Part shown: one piece after another, positions 15,656-26,996 of the stretch | Position numbering within the stretch: position 1 is the first letter of the stretch | How the letters are laid out: each line of letters opens with the position of its first letter | NCBI RefSeq assembly: GCF_030283205.1 | Contig: NZ_JASNWF010000005.1 | Location: 468,563 to 532,562 of the forward strand | Source of the DNA: Actinomadura opuntiae | GTDB lineage: Bacteria; Actinomycetota; Actinomycetes; Streptosporangiales; Streptosporangiaceae | Direction of reading: 5' to 3' | DNA length: 64,000 nt | Notes under the pieces: model-generated | Databases searched by the model: none | What the model was told of the DNA's origin: nothing | The model's input: only the letters and a program-made list of their open reading frames with translations | Program-made: the position numbers and the translations under genes

Positions 15656-17065
15656 TTACCCTTCCTCTGGTCGCGCCGGCCAGAGGTCGATGTCGGGGAT
15701 TTCCAGGGTCGTTATTGAGTTTTCCGGGTGGGTTAGTTCGAGCAGGCCGTTGCGGGTATGGGTGTCGGGGGCTCGGGTGTAGTTGTGGGTGGCGTCGGTT
15801 ATCCATACGTGGGTTGTGGTGGTGTTCTCGGTCAGGTTTCTTAGGTTGTAGGTGACGGTTTGTCCGCGGCCGTTGTTGACGGTTACCAGGGTTAGGCGGC
15901 GGGTCTTTGGGTCGTGGGCGGCGACGGTCTTCGTGTGGCCGGAGTCGAGGATTCGTGCCGCCGGCCTGATGTGGCGGGTGTAGTGGGCGAGGACGTAGTA
16001 CTTGGTGTTGACGCCGCCGACCTGGCCCTTGAGCGTGCCCGGGGCTCCGCCGGTCGGGTTCGGGGTCTGGTCGTCGTAGACGCCGTCCAGCAGGCCCCAG
16101 TCGAGCGCTTCCACCGGCTGCCAGCAGACCCATGCGCGGGGCCGGAGATGGCGGAGGTCGCGGCTGATGCTCAGCGCCATCGACATTCCGTCGGGCTCGC
16201 CGTCGGAATACTCCGACTGCCACACCGGCGTCTCGCCGACGGCCTTGCGGAGTCGGGTGCGGCTGCGGCCGTTATCGTCGCGTTCGTAGGCGTGTACGTT
16301 GACGCGGTCGATGAGTTGCCTGGTGGATTCGCCGAGCTTTTGCCAGGTGTCCGCCGCGTCGGTGTAGTGACATTCGTCGGACGCGGCGATCAGCACGTCG
16401 GCGAGGCCGTATTCGTCCAGCGCGCGGCGCAGGTATTCGATGACCGCCTCCTGTGCCCCGAGGGTGAAGTGGCAGCCCTCCTGGTTCTGGCGCGCGTGCC
16501 AGGCGTTCAGCGACGGCTCGTTGAACGGCTCGACGGACGCGAACCGGATTCCCCATTCGTCGCGGGCACGTCTGGCGACCGCGGCGATGAAGCGGGCGAA
16601 TTCCTCCTGGTACTGGAATTCCAAGTTGTCCTGGGTACCCTGCTCGGCGCCGGAGGGATTTCCGTTGACCGTCATCCACCACGGCGGTGACACCGAGAAC
16701 ATCTCGAAGGTGTCGGCGCCCGCGTCGCGGGCCTTCGACAGCATGGTGCGCTGGTGGGCGTCTGCGCACCAGTTCCAGAGGGCACCGTCACAGAACGTCT
16801 CAATCTGCTTGCGGCGGACGATGGCGGGCGATTCGACCATCGCGGATCCGGGCGTCCAGGTGCAGGCGCCCAGGTTGTAGCGCACGATGTTCAGGCCCAA
16901 GCCGGGAAGCCCGGTGGTTGCGACCTCGACCGTGTCCAGGCCGAACAGGGCGGCGGCCAGGTCGTCCCGCTCGCCGAGTTCGGTGTTCGCCCACCAGGAC
17001 AGGCAGGTGCCCCAGCCGTCCCAGGTGTACGCGTCTCGCGGGTCGATGACCCGTTCGTCGGACAT
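15656..17065 (-). CDS. Glycoside hydrolase, GH30-like (endo-beta-1,6-galactanase type)
   Basis: 469 residues from ATG 17065. It opens with WDGWGTCLSWWAN, as bacterial beta-1,6-galactanases of GH30 do. The acid/base is expected at E183 in VEPFNEP and the nucleophile at E285 in WQSEYSDG. A C-terminal beta-sandwich (LTLVTVNNGRGQTVTYNL) follows the barrel. No signal peptide is seen, so it would be cytoplasmic or exported unconventionally; an upstream in-frame start would not add one. Base composition drops in the last ~400 nt (many T where neighbours have C), which is odd. Specificity is inferred from the opening motif. Confidence 0.85.
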   Translation of the reverse strand: MSDERVIDPRDAYTWDGWGTCLSWWANTELGERDDLAAALFGLDTVEVATTGLPGLGLNIVRYNLGACTWTPGSAMVESPAIVRRKQIETFCDGALWNWCADAHQRTMLSKARDAGADTFEMFSVSPPWWMTVNGNPSGAEQGTQDNLEFQYQEEFARFIAAVARRARDEWGIRFASVEPFNEPSLNAWHARQNQEGCHFTLGAQEAVIEYLRRALDEYGLADVLIAASDECHYTDAADTWQKLGESTRQLIDRVNVHAYERDDNGRSRTRLRKAVGETPVWQSEYSDGEPDGMSMALSISRDLRHLRPRAWVCWQPVEALDWGLLDGVYDDQTPNPTGGAPGTLKGQVGGVNTKYYVLAHYTRHIRPAARILDSGHTKTVAAHDPKTRRLTLVTVNNGRGQTVTYNLRNLTENTTTTHVWITDATHNYTRAPDTHTRNGLLELTHPENSITTLEIPDIDLWPARPEEG

Positions 17066-17132
17066 GTCCACGCCCCCGCTCGTCCGTCCACCCGAGGATG
17101 TGTTCGGACGCGCGGGCGCCATCCGGCGCTTT

Positions 17133-19640
17133 TCAGATCTTTGCTCGATCCTTCCCCGGGAGTTCCGGTTCCGGGTCGCCCAGGACGGCGCGTCCCGCCG
17201 CGCGGTGCTCGGCGGCCGCGGCCGGGTCCGTCGCGTCGAGCACCGCGGCGATCCCCTCGTGGGCGAGGGCCTCCTGGTAGCGGTAGCCGACCTGCGGGGC
17301 CAGTTCGAGGGCCTGCCGGTGCAGCCGCAGGGCCTCGCCGGGCAGGCCCGCCAGCCGGCACGTCTCACCGAAGCCATTGAGGAAGTGGATCTTCCAGTGC
17401 TCCTCGAACAGCTCGTCGAGCAGCGCGAACGCCTGGCGGTGGGCGGCCAGCGCCTCGTCGTAGCGGCCCATGCGGCGCAGCGCGACGCCGAGGCAGTTGA
17501 GGCACCACGCCTCGTTGTGCTTGTGCCCGTCCTCGCGGGCCAGGGCCAGCGCGCGGTGCAGGTGCTCCGCGGCCTCGTCGGGCCGCTCGTCCGCGATGGC
17601 CACGCCGAGGGTGATCCGGGCGGTCATCGTGGGTGGCCAGGCGGGGTCGGCGTGCGGGACGTCCAGTGCCTCCCGGGCCAGCCGCGCCGCCTCGTCGCGG
17701 TGTCCGAGCTGCAGCATCGCCCAGGCCTCGTAGGCGGTCGCATGGGCCGCGCCCATGGGACAGCCGGCGGCCGCGTACAGCCGTCCGGCCGCACGGAAGA
17801 GTTCGAGCGGCTCCTCGACGTGCCCCTCGTCCCACATCAGGTAGCCGCGGCGCAGCGTCAGCTCGGCCTCCGACCGGGTGTGCCCCAGCTCGGCGACGAG
17901 CGGCGCCGCCGCCTCGTACTCGGCGCCGGCCTCCGCCATCCGGCCCGCGTTGTACCGCGCGAAGCCGAGGTCGCTGTGCGCCTCGGCCAGCCGCGCCGGG
18001 TCGTCGAGGCGCCGCGCGGCGGCCAGCGAGCGCTCGAACAGGACGTTGAGGTGCGTCGTCCCGCAGCGCCGCGCGAAGAAGGCCCGCATGAACCGCGGCA
18101 GCTCGCACACGTGCGCGTCGGCTCCGGCGGCGACGGCCGTCTCGAAGACGGCCATCAGGTTGGTGTACTCGGTCGCGAACCAGGACAGGGCCGCGTGCTT
18201 GCCGGTGAACGGCGGCGACTCGACCGGCGCCCGGCCCGCGGTGACCTCCCGGCCGGGCGGCAGGTACGACAGCGCGGCGTCGGCGGAGGCCGCCGCGTGC
18301 ACGTAATAGTCGAGGACGCGGCGCAGCGCCCGGTCCCGGTCCGCCTGCGAGTCCTGCTCGATGGCGGCCCGGCGCGCGTGCTGGTGCACCAGGTCGTGCA
18401 GCCGGTAGCGGCCGGCCGCGGGCTGCTGGACGAGGTGCGCGTCGAGCAGGTCCTCCAGCATCGTCCGGGCGGTCCGGAGCGGGACGTCCGCCAGCGCCGC
18501 CGCCACGTACTCGTCGAACGTCGCGCCGGGCAGCAGGCCCAGCAGCCGGAAGAAGCGGCGCCGGGGCCGGTCGAGCTGCCGGACGGACATGCCGAGCGCG
18601 GTGTCGAACTCGCTCGCGCCCTCGGCCAGCCGCTCGACGAGGATGCCGACGGTCCAGCCCGGCCGGTGCCGCAGCCGGGCCGCGGCCAGCCGCAGGGCGA
18701 GCGGCAGCCGGCCGCACAGCCGCAGCACCTCGGCCGCCGCCTCCGGTTCGCGGGCCAGCCGGCCGTCGGGGCCGCCGGGCTCGCCGCTGGCGCGGGCCAG
18801 CAGCTCCGCGCTCTCCTGCGGAGACAGCACGTCCAGCGACACCGGCGGCACCTCGTCCAGGCCGAGCAGCCGGTTGCGGCTGGTGATCAGGGCGACGGAC
18901 GGACCCGCCCCGGGCAGCAGCGGGCGGACCTGGTCGGCGCCCGCCGCGTTGTCCAAGACCACAACGGCACGCCGGCTCGCCAGCTCCGACCGCCAATAGG
19001 CGGCCAGCGGCTCGATGCCGCCCTCCTGCGGGATCTTCTCCGACGGCACGTCGAGGGCGGCGAGCAGCGCCCGCAGCGCGGAGTCGGGGTCGAGCGGCTG
19101 CCGCCCTTCGGTGAATCCGTGCAGGTCAAGGTAGAGCTGGGCATCCGGGTGGTCGGCGGCGAGCCGGTACGCGGCGTGCACCGCCAGGCAGGTCTTGCCG
19201 ACGCCCGCCATGCCGTCGACGGCCACCACGCGGCTTCCGGCCACGGCGTCGAGGACGGCGGCGAGCTCGGCCTCGCGTCCGGTGAAGTCGGGGACGTCGC
19301 GCGGCAGGTCGTTGCGGGGCGGGCGCGGGGCCCCGGCGGGCGGCGACGGCGGCTGCACCCGGCGGCTGGTCTTCGGCGGCGCCGGCAGCGGGTTCGAGGC
19401 CCGCTCCCACAGCGGACGCAGCGGACGGGGGTCGCGCTTGACGAGCCGGCACAGCGCGACCACCGCGGGCCAGGGCGGCGCGGTCCGGCCGCTGAGGTAG
19501 CGCGACAGGGACGAGGAGCTGAGGCCCGCGTCCCGCGCGAGCGCGCGGACGCCGCGTCCCGACAGCTCCTGGAGCATGCGCAGCCGCGCGGCCAGTTCCT
19601 CCTGCGGGTCGGCCGCCTCCGTCCGCCGGTGCGCTTCCAC
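17133..19640 (-). CDS. XRE-HTH / NB-ARC / TPR regulator
   Basis: 835 residues from GTG 19640, chosen because AGGAGG precedes it; the longer open frame upstream is antisense to another gene. Residues ~15-60 form an HTH (LAARLRMLQELSGRGVRALA, SSSLSRYLSGR). An NB-ARC ATPase follows with P-loop GMAGVGKT and RAVVVLDNAAGADQVRPLLP, then an arm domain with LPLALRLAAARL. The C-terminal ~400 residues are TPR repeats. Such STAND ATPases act as inducer-gated transcription switches, resembling AfsR without its SARP domain. It diverges from an AhpD-like gene and may control it. Confidence 0.9.
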   Translation of the reverse strand: MEAHRRTEAADPQEELAARLRMLQELSGRGVRALARDAGLSSSSLSRYLSGRTAPPWPAVVALCRLVKRDPRPLRPLWERASNPLPAPPKTSRRVQPPSPPAGAPRPPRNDLPRDVPDFTGREAELAAVLDAVAGSRVVAVDGMAGVGKTCLAVHAAYRLAADHPDAQLYLDLHGFTEGRQPLDPDSALRALLAALDVPSEKIPQEGGIEPLAAYWRSELASRRAVVVLDNAAGADQVRPLLPGAGPSVALITSRNRLLGLDEVPPVSLDVLSPQESAELLARASGEPGGPDGRLAREPEAAAEVLRLCGRLPLALRLAAARLRHRPGWTVGILVERLAEGASEFDTALGMSVRQLDRPRRRFFRLLGLLPGATFDEYVAAALADVPLRTARTMLEDLLDAHLVQQPAAGRYRLHDLVHQHARRAAIEQDSQADRDRALRRVLDYYVHAAASADAALSYLPPGREVTAGRAPVESPPFTGKHAALSWFATEYTNLMAVFETAVAAGADAHVCELPRFMRAFFARRCGTTHLNVLFERSLAAARRLDDPARLAEAHSDLGFARYNAGRMAEAGAEYEAAAPLVAELGHTRSEAELTLRRGYLMWDEGHVEEPLELFRAAGRLYAAAGCPMGAAHATAYEAWAMLQLGHRDEAARLAREALDVPHADPAWPPTMTARITLGVAIADERPDEAAEHLHRALALAREDGHKHNEAWCLNCLGVALRRMGRYDEALAAHRQAFALLDELFEEHWKIHFLNGFGETCRLAGLPGEALRLHRQALELAPQVGYRYQEALAHEGIAAVLDATDPAAAAEHRAAGRAVLGDPEPELPGKDRAKI

Positions 19641-19708
19641 CGTTCCCCGCCTCCTGTCCCGTCCCGGGAGAAACTTCTCAGCCCGGTTCGCCCTGGTCAA
19701 GGCCGTTT

Positions 19709-19728
19709 CGGTGTCCCACGGTGTCCCA
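19709..19728. promoter_or_regulatory. Two tandem 10-bp direct repeats in a divergent promoter
   Basis: CGGTGTCCCA occurs twice back to back, one helical turn apart, between the NB-ARC regulator and the AhpD-like gene. The placement suits an operator for the divergent regulator; this is inference. Confidence 0.4.
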
Positions 19729-19814
19729 GCGCCCTCGTCGCGGCGGGCCCGTCCGGCTGTCATGGAGACACGCCCCGAGGGAACGGGCGGCGACGCGAAG
19801 AGGAGACCACCGAG

Positions 19815-20270
19815 ATGCAGTCCCGTATGCAGAACCCCGCCGTCATTCTGTCCGACGCGATGAAGCCCATCCAGCAGATCTTCAAGGCGGCGCACTCCGC
19901 CGGGGTGGACGACCAGACGCTGGAGCTGGTGCATCTGCGGATCAGCCAGATCAACGGGTGCAGCGCCTGCGTCGACGCCGGAGCCAAGACGGCCCGCAAG
20001 TCCGGCGTGGACGACGACCGGCTGGCCGCAGTCGCCGCGTGGCGGGAGGCCCCGTACTTCTCCGAGGAGGAGCGGGCGGCGCTCGCGCTGGCCGAGGCCG
20101 CGACGCGGCTGGCGGACCGCCCGGACGCGGTGGGCGACGAGATCTGGGACACCGCCGCGACCTACTACGACGAGAAGCAGCTGGCCGCACTCGTCCTGAT
20201 GATCGGGGTCACCAACCTGTTCAACCGGCTGAACGCGACGACCCGGCAGATCGCCGGCGCCTGGGGGTGA
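19815..20270 (+). CDS. Carboxymuconolactone decarboxylase/AhpD-like protein
   Basis: 151 residues from ATG 19815 with AGGAGA eight bases upstream. The CMD core is LELVHLRISQINGCSACVDA. It keeps the two cysteines of the AhpD CxxC redox motif, but the family's distal His (four residues after the second Cys) is Gly here, as in several actinobacterial paralogues. It could reduce peroxides or disulfides. Divergent from the NB-ARC regulator; a VOC gene follows after 149 nt. Confidence 0.9.
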   Translation: MQSRMQNPAVILSDAMKPIQQIFKAAHSAGVDDQTLELVHLRISQINGCSACVDAGAKTARKSGVDDDRLAAVAAWREAPYFSEEERAALALAEAATRLADRPDAVGDEIWDTAATYYDEKQLAALVLMIGVTNLFNRLNATTRQIAGAWG

Positions 20271-20419
20271 GGGCTCCCGGCCCACGGCGTCGTCCCAGGT
20301 GGAACGGGTGACCAGACCGGTCAGGAATCGAGAAGCGCCGCTTACCGGGCCGCGCATAGCGTCGTCGTCATGGCCGGGCTCGGCGTCCGGCAGGCAAACG
20401 CGAACACAGGAGAGGGATC

Positions 20420-20770
20420 ATGACTTCCACGCAGGGGATCAAGACCGTGCTGCACCCGGTGTCCGACCTGGAGGCCGCCAAGCCGGTGTACGCGGCCCTG
20501 CTCGGCGTCCAGCCGGAGGCCGACTCGTCCTACTACGTCGGTTTCGAGGCCGAGGGCCAGCACATCGGGCTGGTGCCGGGCGGCGGTCCGCAGGGCATGA
20601 CCACGCCGGTGGCCTACTGGCACGTGGCGGACATCGAGGCGAAGCTGGCCGAGGTGACGGCCGCGGGCGCGAAGGTGCAGGAGGCCGCGCACGACGTCGG
20701 CGGCGGGCGCCTGGTCGCCACGTTCACCGACCCCGACGGCAACGTCCTCGGGCTCGTCCAGGACCGGTGA
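20420..20770 (+). CDS. VOC/glyoxalase-fold protein
   Basis: 116 residues, start preceded by AGGAGAGGG. It shows TVLHPVSDLEAAKPVYAALL, a first-module strand YYVGFEAEGQHIGLVPGG, then PVAYWHVADIEAKLAEVTAA and VATFTDPDGNVLGLVQDR. The closing DPDGN-x-LGL pattern is characteristic. Substrate unknown. It precedes the short UvrA gene by 112 nt on the same strand. Confidence 0.88.
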   Translation: MTSTQGIKTVLHPVSDLEAAKPVYAALLGVQPEADSSYYVGFEAEGQHIGLVPGGGPQGMTTPVAYWHVADIEAKLAEVTAAGAKVQEAAHDVGGGRLVATFTDPDGNVLGLVQDR

Positions 20771-20882
20771 CCCGCCGCGCCCCGGCCGGCCCGCGGCACG
20801 GCCGGGGCTCCGGCGGACCGGACATACTGTCGGTCCGAGCCGGGCGACGCCGGACGGAGACCGCCCACCCGACGGAGACAGG

Positions 20883-23261
<2,379 letters not shown>

Positions 23262-23520
23262 CCGGCGCCTGGAGCGGAGCGCCAGCGGAGCGGAAGGCGC
23301 CGGTCAGGCTGCCCTTGCCGTTGGGCGTGGGGGGTCGTCCCCCCACACAGGCACCGCCCGGCGCCTGGAGCGGAGCGCCGACGGAGCGCAAGGCGCCGGT
23401 CAGGCTGCCCTTGCCGGGGGGCGTGGGGGGTCGTCCCCCCACACAGGCACCGCCCGGCGCCTGGAGCGGAGCTCCGGACCAGCTGTTCTTGCCGGGGGAT
23501 GTGGGGGGTCGTCCCTTCGC
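23262..23520. repeat. 96-bp tandem repeat, about 2.7 copies, with internal hairpins
   Basis: Units start at 23262, 23358 and 23454, each with CCGGCGCCTGGAGCGGAGC; the first two are nearly identical, the third diverges and ends early. Each full unit contains a perfect hairpin GTGGGGGG-TCGT-CCCCCCAC (23327-23346 and 23423-23442), terminator-like. The array begins one base after the UvrA-like stop. A repetitive frame runs through it but has no start signal. Confidence 0.85.
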
Positions 23521-23704
23521 AGTGGCTCTTGTGGGTGTTAGTGGCCTTGTGAGGCGTGTGCTGTCGGCGGTTCCTGGTCGGCGGTCCCGATCGGAGGTGC
23601 GGACGGTGCATTTCGGACGGTTGGCGTTCGAGGTCCCGCAGGAGCGGGTTCGGGGGCGGCGGGCGGCGGGCCGTGTTGTCAGAGGCGCGGCGTACGATCC
23701 GTCT

Positions 23705-24151
23705 GTGACTGCGAAACCGGCCGCTGAGCAGCGCCTGCGCGATCTCGCGCGGCTGCGCCGCGTCCGCGACCGGATCGACCGCGACTACGCCCAGCCGCTG
23801 GACGTCGAGGCGCTCGCGCGCGGGGTGAACATGTCGGCCGGGCATCTCAGCCGCGCGTTCCGGCAGGCGTACGGCGAATCGCCGTACAGCTACCTGATGA
23901 CGCGGCGGATCGAGCGCGCGATGACGCTGCTGCGCCGCGGCGACCTCAGCGTCACCGACGTGTGCTTCGCGGTCGGCTGCTCGTCCCTGGGGACGTTCAG
24001 CACCCGGTTCACCGAGCTGGTCGGCGTGCCGCCGAGCGTCTACCGGCGCGACGCGGCGCGCGCGACGGCCGGGATGCCGGCGTGCGTGGCCAAGCAGGTG
24101 ACGCGGCCGGTCCGCACCCGCAGGCCGCCCGGCGGGGAGGCACGGGGTTAG
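23705..24151 (+). CDS. AraC-family transcriptional regulator (DNA-binding domain only)
   Basis: 148 residues from GTG 23705. It consists almost only of the two-helix-turn-helix AraC domain: LDVEALARGVNMSAGHLSRA, FRQAYGESPYSYLMTRRIER, VTDVCFAVGCSSLGTFSTRF, ending in VPPSVYRR. There is no ligand-binding domain, so it resembles SoxS/MarA-size regulators. A VOC gene starts 10 nt downstream and is probably its operon partner and target. Confidence 0.88.
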   Translation: MTAKPAAEQRLRDLARLRRVRDRIDRDYAQPLDVEALARGVNMSAGHLSRAFRQAYGESPYSYLMTRRIERAMTLLRRGDLSVTDVCFAVGCSSLGTFSTRFTELVGVPPSVYRRDAARATAGMPACVAKQVTRPVRTRRPPGGEARG

Positions 24152-24161
24152 CCTGACCAGC

Positions 24162-24572
24162 ATGGACATCACCGTTCACTCGACGTTCCTCCCGCACACC
24201 GACCCGGAGGAGTCGCTCGCGTTCTACCGCGACGTCCTCGGCTTCGAGGTCCGCCTGGACGTGGGCTACGGCGGGATGCGGTGGATCACGGTCGGTCCCG
24301 CCGACCGGTCGGCCACGTCGATCGTGCTGTACCCGCCGGGCGCCGATCCCGGCATCACCGACGACGAGCGCCGCACCATCACCGAGATGATGGCCAAGGG
24401 CACCTATGCCCTCGTCCAGCTGGCGACGCGCGACCTCGACGGGACGTTCAAGCGCCTGCAGGCCGGGGACGCCGAGGTCGTGCAGGAGCCGACCGACCAG
24501 CCGTACGGGGTCCGCGACTGCGCCATCCGCGACCCGGCGGGCAACCTGATCCGGATCCAGCAGCTACCCTGA
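24162..24572 (+). CDS. VOC/glyoxalase-fold protein in operon with AraC regulator
   Basis: 136 residues. Modules: ITVHSTFLPHTDPEESLAFY, LGFEVRLDVGYGGMRWITVG, ALVQLATRDLDGTFKRLQAG, and closing CAIRDPAGNLIRIQQ. The AraC-VOC pair, only 10 nt apart, is a common actinobacterial arrangement in which the regulator controls its partner. The substrate is not predictable. It converges with a small secreted protein. Confidence 0.9.
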   Translation: MDITVHSTFLPHTDPEESLAFYRDVLGFEVRLDVGYGGMRWITVGPADRSATSIVLYPPGADPGITDDERRTITEMMAKGTYALVQLATRDLDGTFKRLQAGDAEVVQEPTDQPYGVRDCAIRDPAGNLIRIQQLP

Positions 24573-24587
24573 GGGCCCGGCGGCCGG

Positions 24588-24878
24588 TCAGAACCAGCAG
24601 GGGCCGGTGCCCCAGGCCCACGACCATTCGCTCGGGTCCAGGAAGTGCAGGTGGCACGACATGTCGCCCCAGACGATGTAGGGGCCCTTCTCGTCCCAGC
24701 CGAGGGTGCCGAAGGTCTCCCCGATCGCCTTCTGGACGTGGGCGGGCAGCCGCTTGATGACGTCCGGCGGAACCTGCGGGGTCTGCTTCGGCTTCGGCGC
24801 GGCCTGCGCGGGGGCGGCGCCGAGGGCGAGGGTTCCGGCGAGCGCCAGGGCGGCCCCGGCGGCGGTGATCTTCCTCAT
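24588..24878 (-). CDS. Small secreted protein
   Basis: 96 residues. Signal peptide MRKITAAGAALALAGTLALG with cleavage after AQA; the mature chain is ~70 residues, Trp-rich at its end (EWSWAWGTGPCWF) with two Cys that could pair. No known domain is recognised. It is monocistronic and lies between two convergent/divergent units. Confidence 0.75.
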   Translation of the reverse strand: MRKITAAGAALALAGTLALGAAPAQAAPKPKQTPQVPPDVIKRLPAHVQKAIGETFGTLGWDEKGPYIVWGDMSCHLHFLDPSEWSWAWGTGPCWF

Positions 24879-25015
24879 GGGTCCGATCCTGTCCGCCGGC
24901 CGGCGGGATTTCTTGTCACCGCACCCACAAAGTTCCAGTGATCACTGGCATGGTCGGCGCACCGCCGGTGCGGTACGTTGGCGCCCGGATCCCCTAGGCG
25001 AAGGGCGTTTCGTTC

Positions 25016-25819
25016 ATGGGAGCGGACGAACCGGTCATCGACACGACCGTTCCGCATTCGGCGCGGGTGTGGAACTACTGGCTGGGCGGCAAGGACAACT
25101 ACCCCGTCGACCGGGAGGTCGGCGAGCAGGTCCGCGAGGTCTATCCGGGGATCGTGGACGTGGCGCGCCATTCGCGGGCGTTCCTGGGACGCGCCGTGCG
25201 GTACCTGGCGGGCGAGGCCGGCATCACCCAGTTCCTCGACATCGGCACCGGCCTGCCGACGGTGGACAACACCCACGAGGTCGCCCAGCGGACGAACCCG
25301 GCCTGCCGGATCGTCTACGTCGACAACGACCCGCTGGTGCTGACCCATGCCCGCGCCCTGCTGAGCAGCACTCCCGAGGGCGCGTGCGACTACATCAGCG
25401 CGGACGTGCGCGAGCCCGGCGCCATTCTCGACCAGGCCGCCCGGACGCTGGACTTCGACCGTCCCATCGCGCTGATGATGCTCGGCATTCTCGGCAACGT
25501 CTGGGACGACGCGGAGGCGCGGGCGATCCGCGACCGCCTGGTCGGCGCGCTGGCGCCCGGCAGTTATCTGGCCCTGGAGGACGGCACCGACAAGGTCGAT
25601 CCGGAGGCCGCGGCGCAGGCGGAGCAGACGCGCGCCGAGGCGGGCGACCCCTACAAGCTGCGCGGTCCGGAGCAGATCGCGGCCTATTTCGACGGGCTGG
25701 AACTGCTGGAGCCGGGCGTGGTGTCGGTGTCGCAATGGCGTCCCGAGGCCACTCCCTGGGGAACTCCGCCGGAGGTCACGGCCTTTTGCGGCGTGGCGCG
25801 GAAACCGGCCCTCACCTGA
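25016..25819 (+). CDS. SAM-dependent methyltransferase, SAV2177/DUF574 family
   Basis: 267 residues. Family hallmarks are HSARVWNYWLGGKDNYPVDR near the start, QFLDIGTGLPTVDNTHEVAQ for the SAM site, IVYVDNDPLVLTHARALL, and VTAFCGVARKP at the end. This family is abundant in filamentous actinomycetes and has no settled substrate. The stop overlaps the convergent glycosyltransferase by 8 nt. Confidence 0.93.
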   Translation: MGADEPVIDTTVPHSARVWNYWLGGKDNYPVDREVGEQVREVYPGIVDVARHSRAFLGRAVRYLAGEAGITQFLDIGTGLPTVDNTHEVAQRTNPACRIVYVDNDPLVLTHARALLSSTPEGACDYISADVREPGAILDQAARTLDFDRPIALMMLGILGNVWDDAEARAIRDRLVGALAPGSYLALEDGTDKVDPEAAAQAEQTRAEAGDPYKLRGPEQIAAYFDGLELLEPGVVSVSQWRPEATPWGTPPEVTAFCGVARKPALT

Positions 25820-26924
25820 CGCGGCCTTTCCACGCGCCGCCTTTCCCTCTCCAGTGCAGGCGGGCGGAATCGACGGTCATCGCGGCGTAGATGAGGGCCG
25901 TCAGGGGAAGCACCGGCGCCCGCAACGGAGACAGGCGATAGAAGCGCAGCATGGGAATGTAGGTCGCCGACATCAGCGCCCACGCGAGGAACCCGGCGGC
26001 GGTCGGCGCGGGATCGAGGGCGACCAGACCGGCCAGCGCCGCGACGGGCGGGACGGCGTAGATCAGCAGCAGCCCCAGCACGGTGCCGGCCAGCAGCGCC
26101 GGTGAGTAGCGGAGCTGGTGGTAGGCGCTGCGGGCGATCATGGCCCACAGGTCGCGGAGGTGCGGGTAGGGGCGGCGGCTGACGACGTCGCGGTCGAGGT
26201 CGAGGCGGCAGCGGGCGCCGGCGCGCTTGAGGAGGCGGCCGAGCGCGACGTCGTCGATCAGGGCGTCGTGGATCGCGGCGAGACCGCCTGCGCGCAGGAG
26301 CGTCTCGCGGCGGACGAGCATGCAGCCGCCGGCCGCCGCGGCGGTGCGGCGCCCCCGGCAGACCCGGCGGAACGGGTAGAGCTGCGCGAAGAAGTACACG
26401 AAGGCGGGGGCGATCCGGCGTTCCCAGGCGGTGGCGGTGTTGAGGGTCGCCATCCGCGAGACGAGGTCGCGGTCGTGGGCGTCGCGGACGAGCCGGGCCA
26501 GCGCGCCGGGGGCGTAGGCGATGTCGGCATCGGTGAACAGGTAGAAGTCGGGCCCGCCCGCCGCCCGGACGCCCTCCGACATCGCCCACACCTTCCCCGC
26601 CCAGCCCGCGGGCCGGTCGCGGGCCCGCACGACGCGGTGCGCGCCGAGCCCGGCGGCGACCTCGGCGGTGCCGTCGGTGCTGGCGTCGTCGACGAGGACG
26701 ACGTCGAAGCGGCCGGGGTAGTCCTGGGCGAGGACGGTCGGGAGCGTGCCGGGCAGGACGCCGGCCTCGTCGCGGGCGGGGATGACGGCGGTGACGTGCG
26801 GCCACGCGGACGGGTCGGGGCCGTCCGGCAGGCAGGGGGCGGTGCGCCAGAAGCCGCCGTGCGCGGCCGCCAGGTACAGCCAGGCCGCAAGGGAGACTAG
26901 CGCGAGGACGCCCAAGATCGCCAC
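25812..26924 (-). CDS. Membrane-anchored family 2 glycosyltransferase (HpnB-like)
   Basis: 370 residues from GTG 26924. One N-terminal membrane helix (AILGVLALVSLAAWLYLA), then a GT-A domain: VTAVIPARDEAGVLPGTL, DVVLVDDASTDGTAEVA, AGWAGKVWAMSEGV, DFYLFTDADIAY (DXD). Two or three C-terminal helices follow. The KVWAMxEG/TDADIxY combination is typical of hopene-associated HpnB-type transferases, so a lipid or isoprenoid acceptor is plausible; no hopanoid genes are near. Divergent from a K+ channel gene. Confidence 0.85.
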   Translation of the reverse strand: MAILGVLALVSLAAWLYLAAAHGGFWRTAPCLPDGPDPSAWPHVTAVIPARDEAGVLPGTLPTVLAQDYPGRFDVVLVDDASTDGTAEVAAGLGAHRVVRARDRPAGWAGKVWAMSEGVRAAGGPDFYLFTDADIAYAPGALARLVRDAHDRDLVSRMATLNTATAWERRIAPAFVYFFAQLYPFRRVCRGRRTAAAAGGCMLVRRETLLRAGGLAAIHDALIDDVALGRLLKRAGARCRLDLDRDVVSRRPYPHLRDLWAMIARSAYHQLRYSPALLAGTVLGLLLIYAVPPVAALAGLVALDPAPTAAGFLAWALMSATYIPMLRFYRLSPLRAPVLPLTALIYAAMTVDSARLHWRGKGGAWKGRVR

Positions 26925-26996
26925 GTGCGGCAGCCTCGCATCCGGCGATGGCGGGCGTCCAGCATTACCGGGGGTGACGCCGGGGATCTACAGGGT

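Noticed and set aside
16887..20270. 1127-codon plus-strand frame
   Set aside because: Mostly antisense to the GH30 and NB-ARC genes; only its last 151 codons are the real AhpD-like protein.
23262..23520. CRISPR array
   Set aside because: Units are contiguous with no variable spacers and no cas genes are present.
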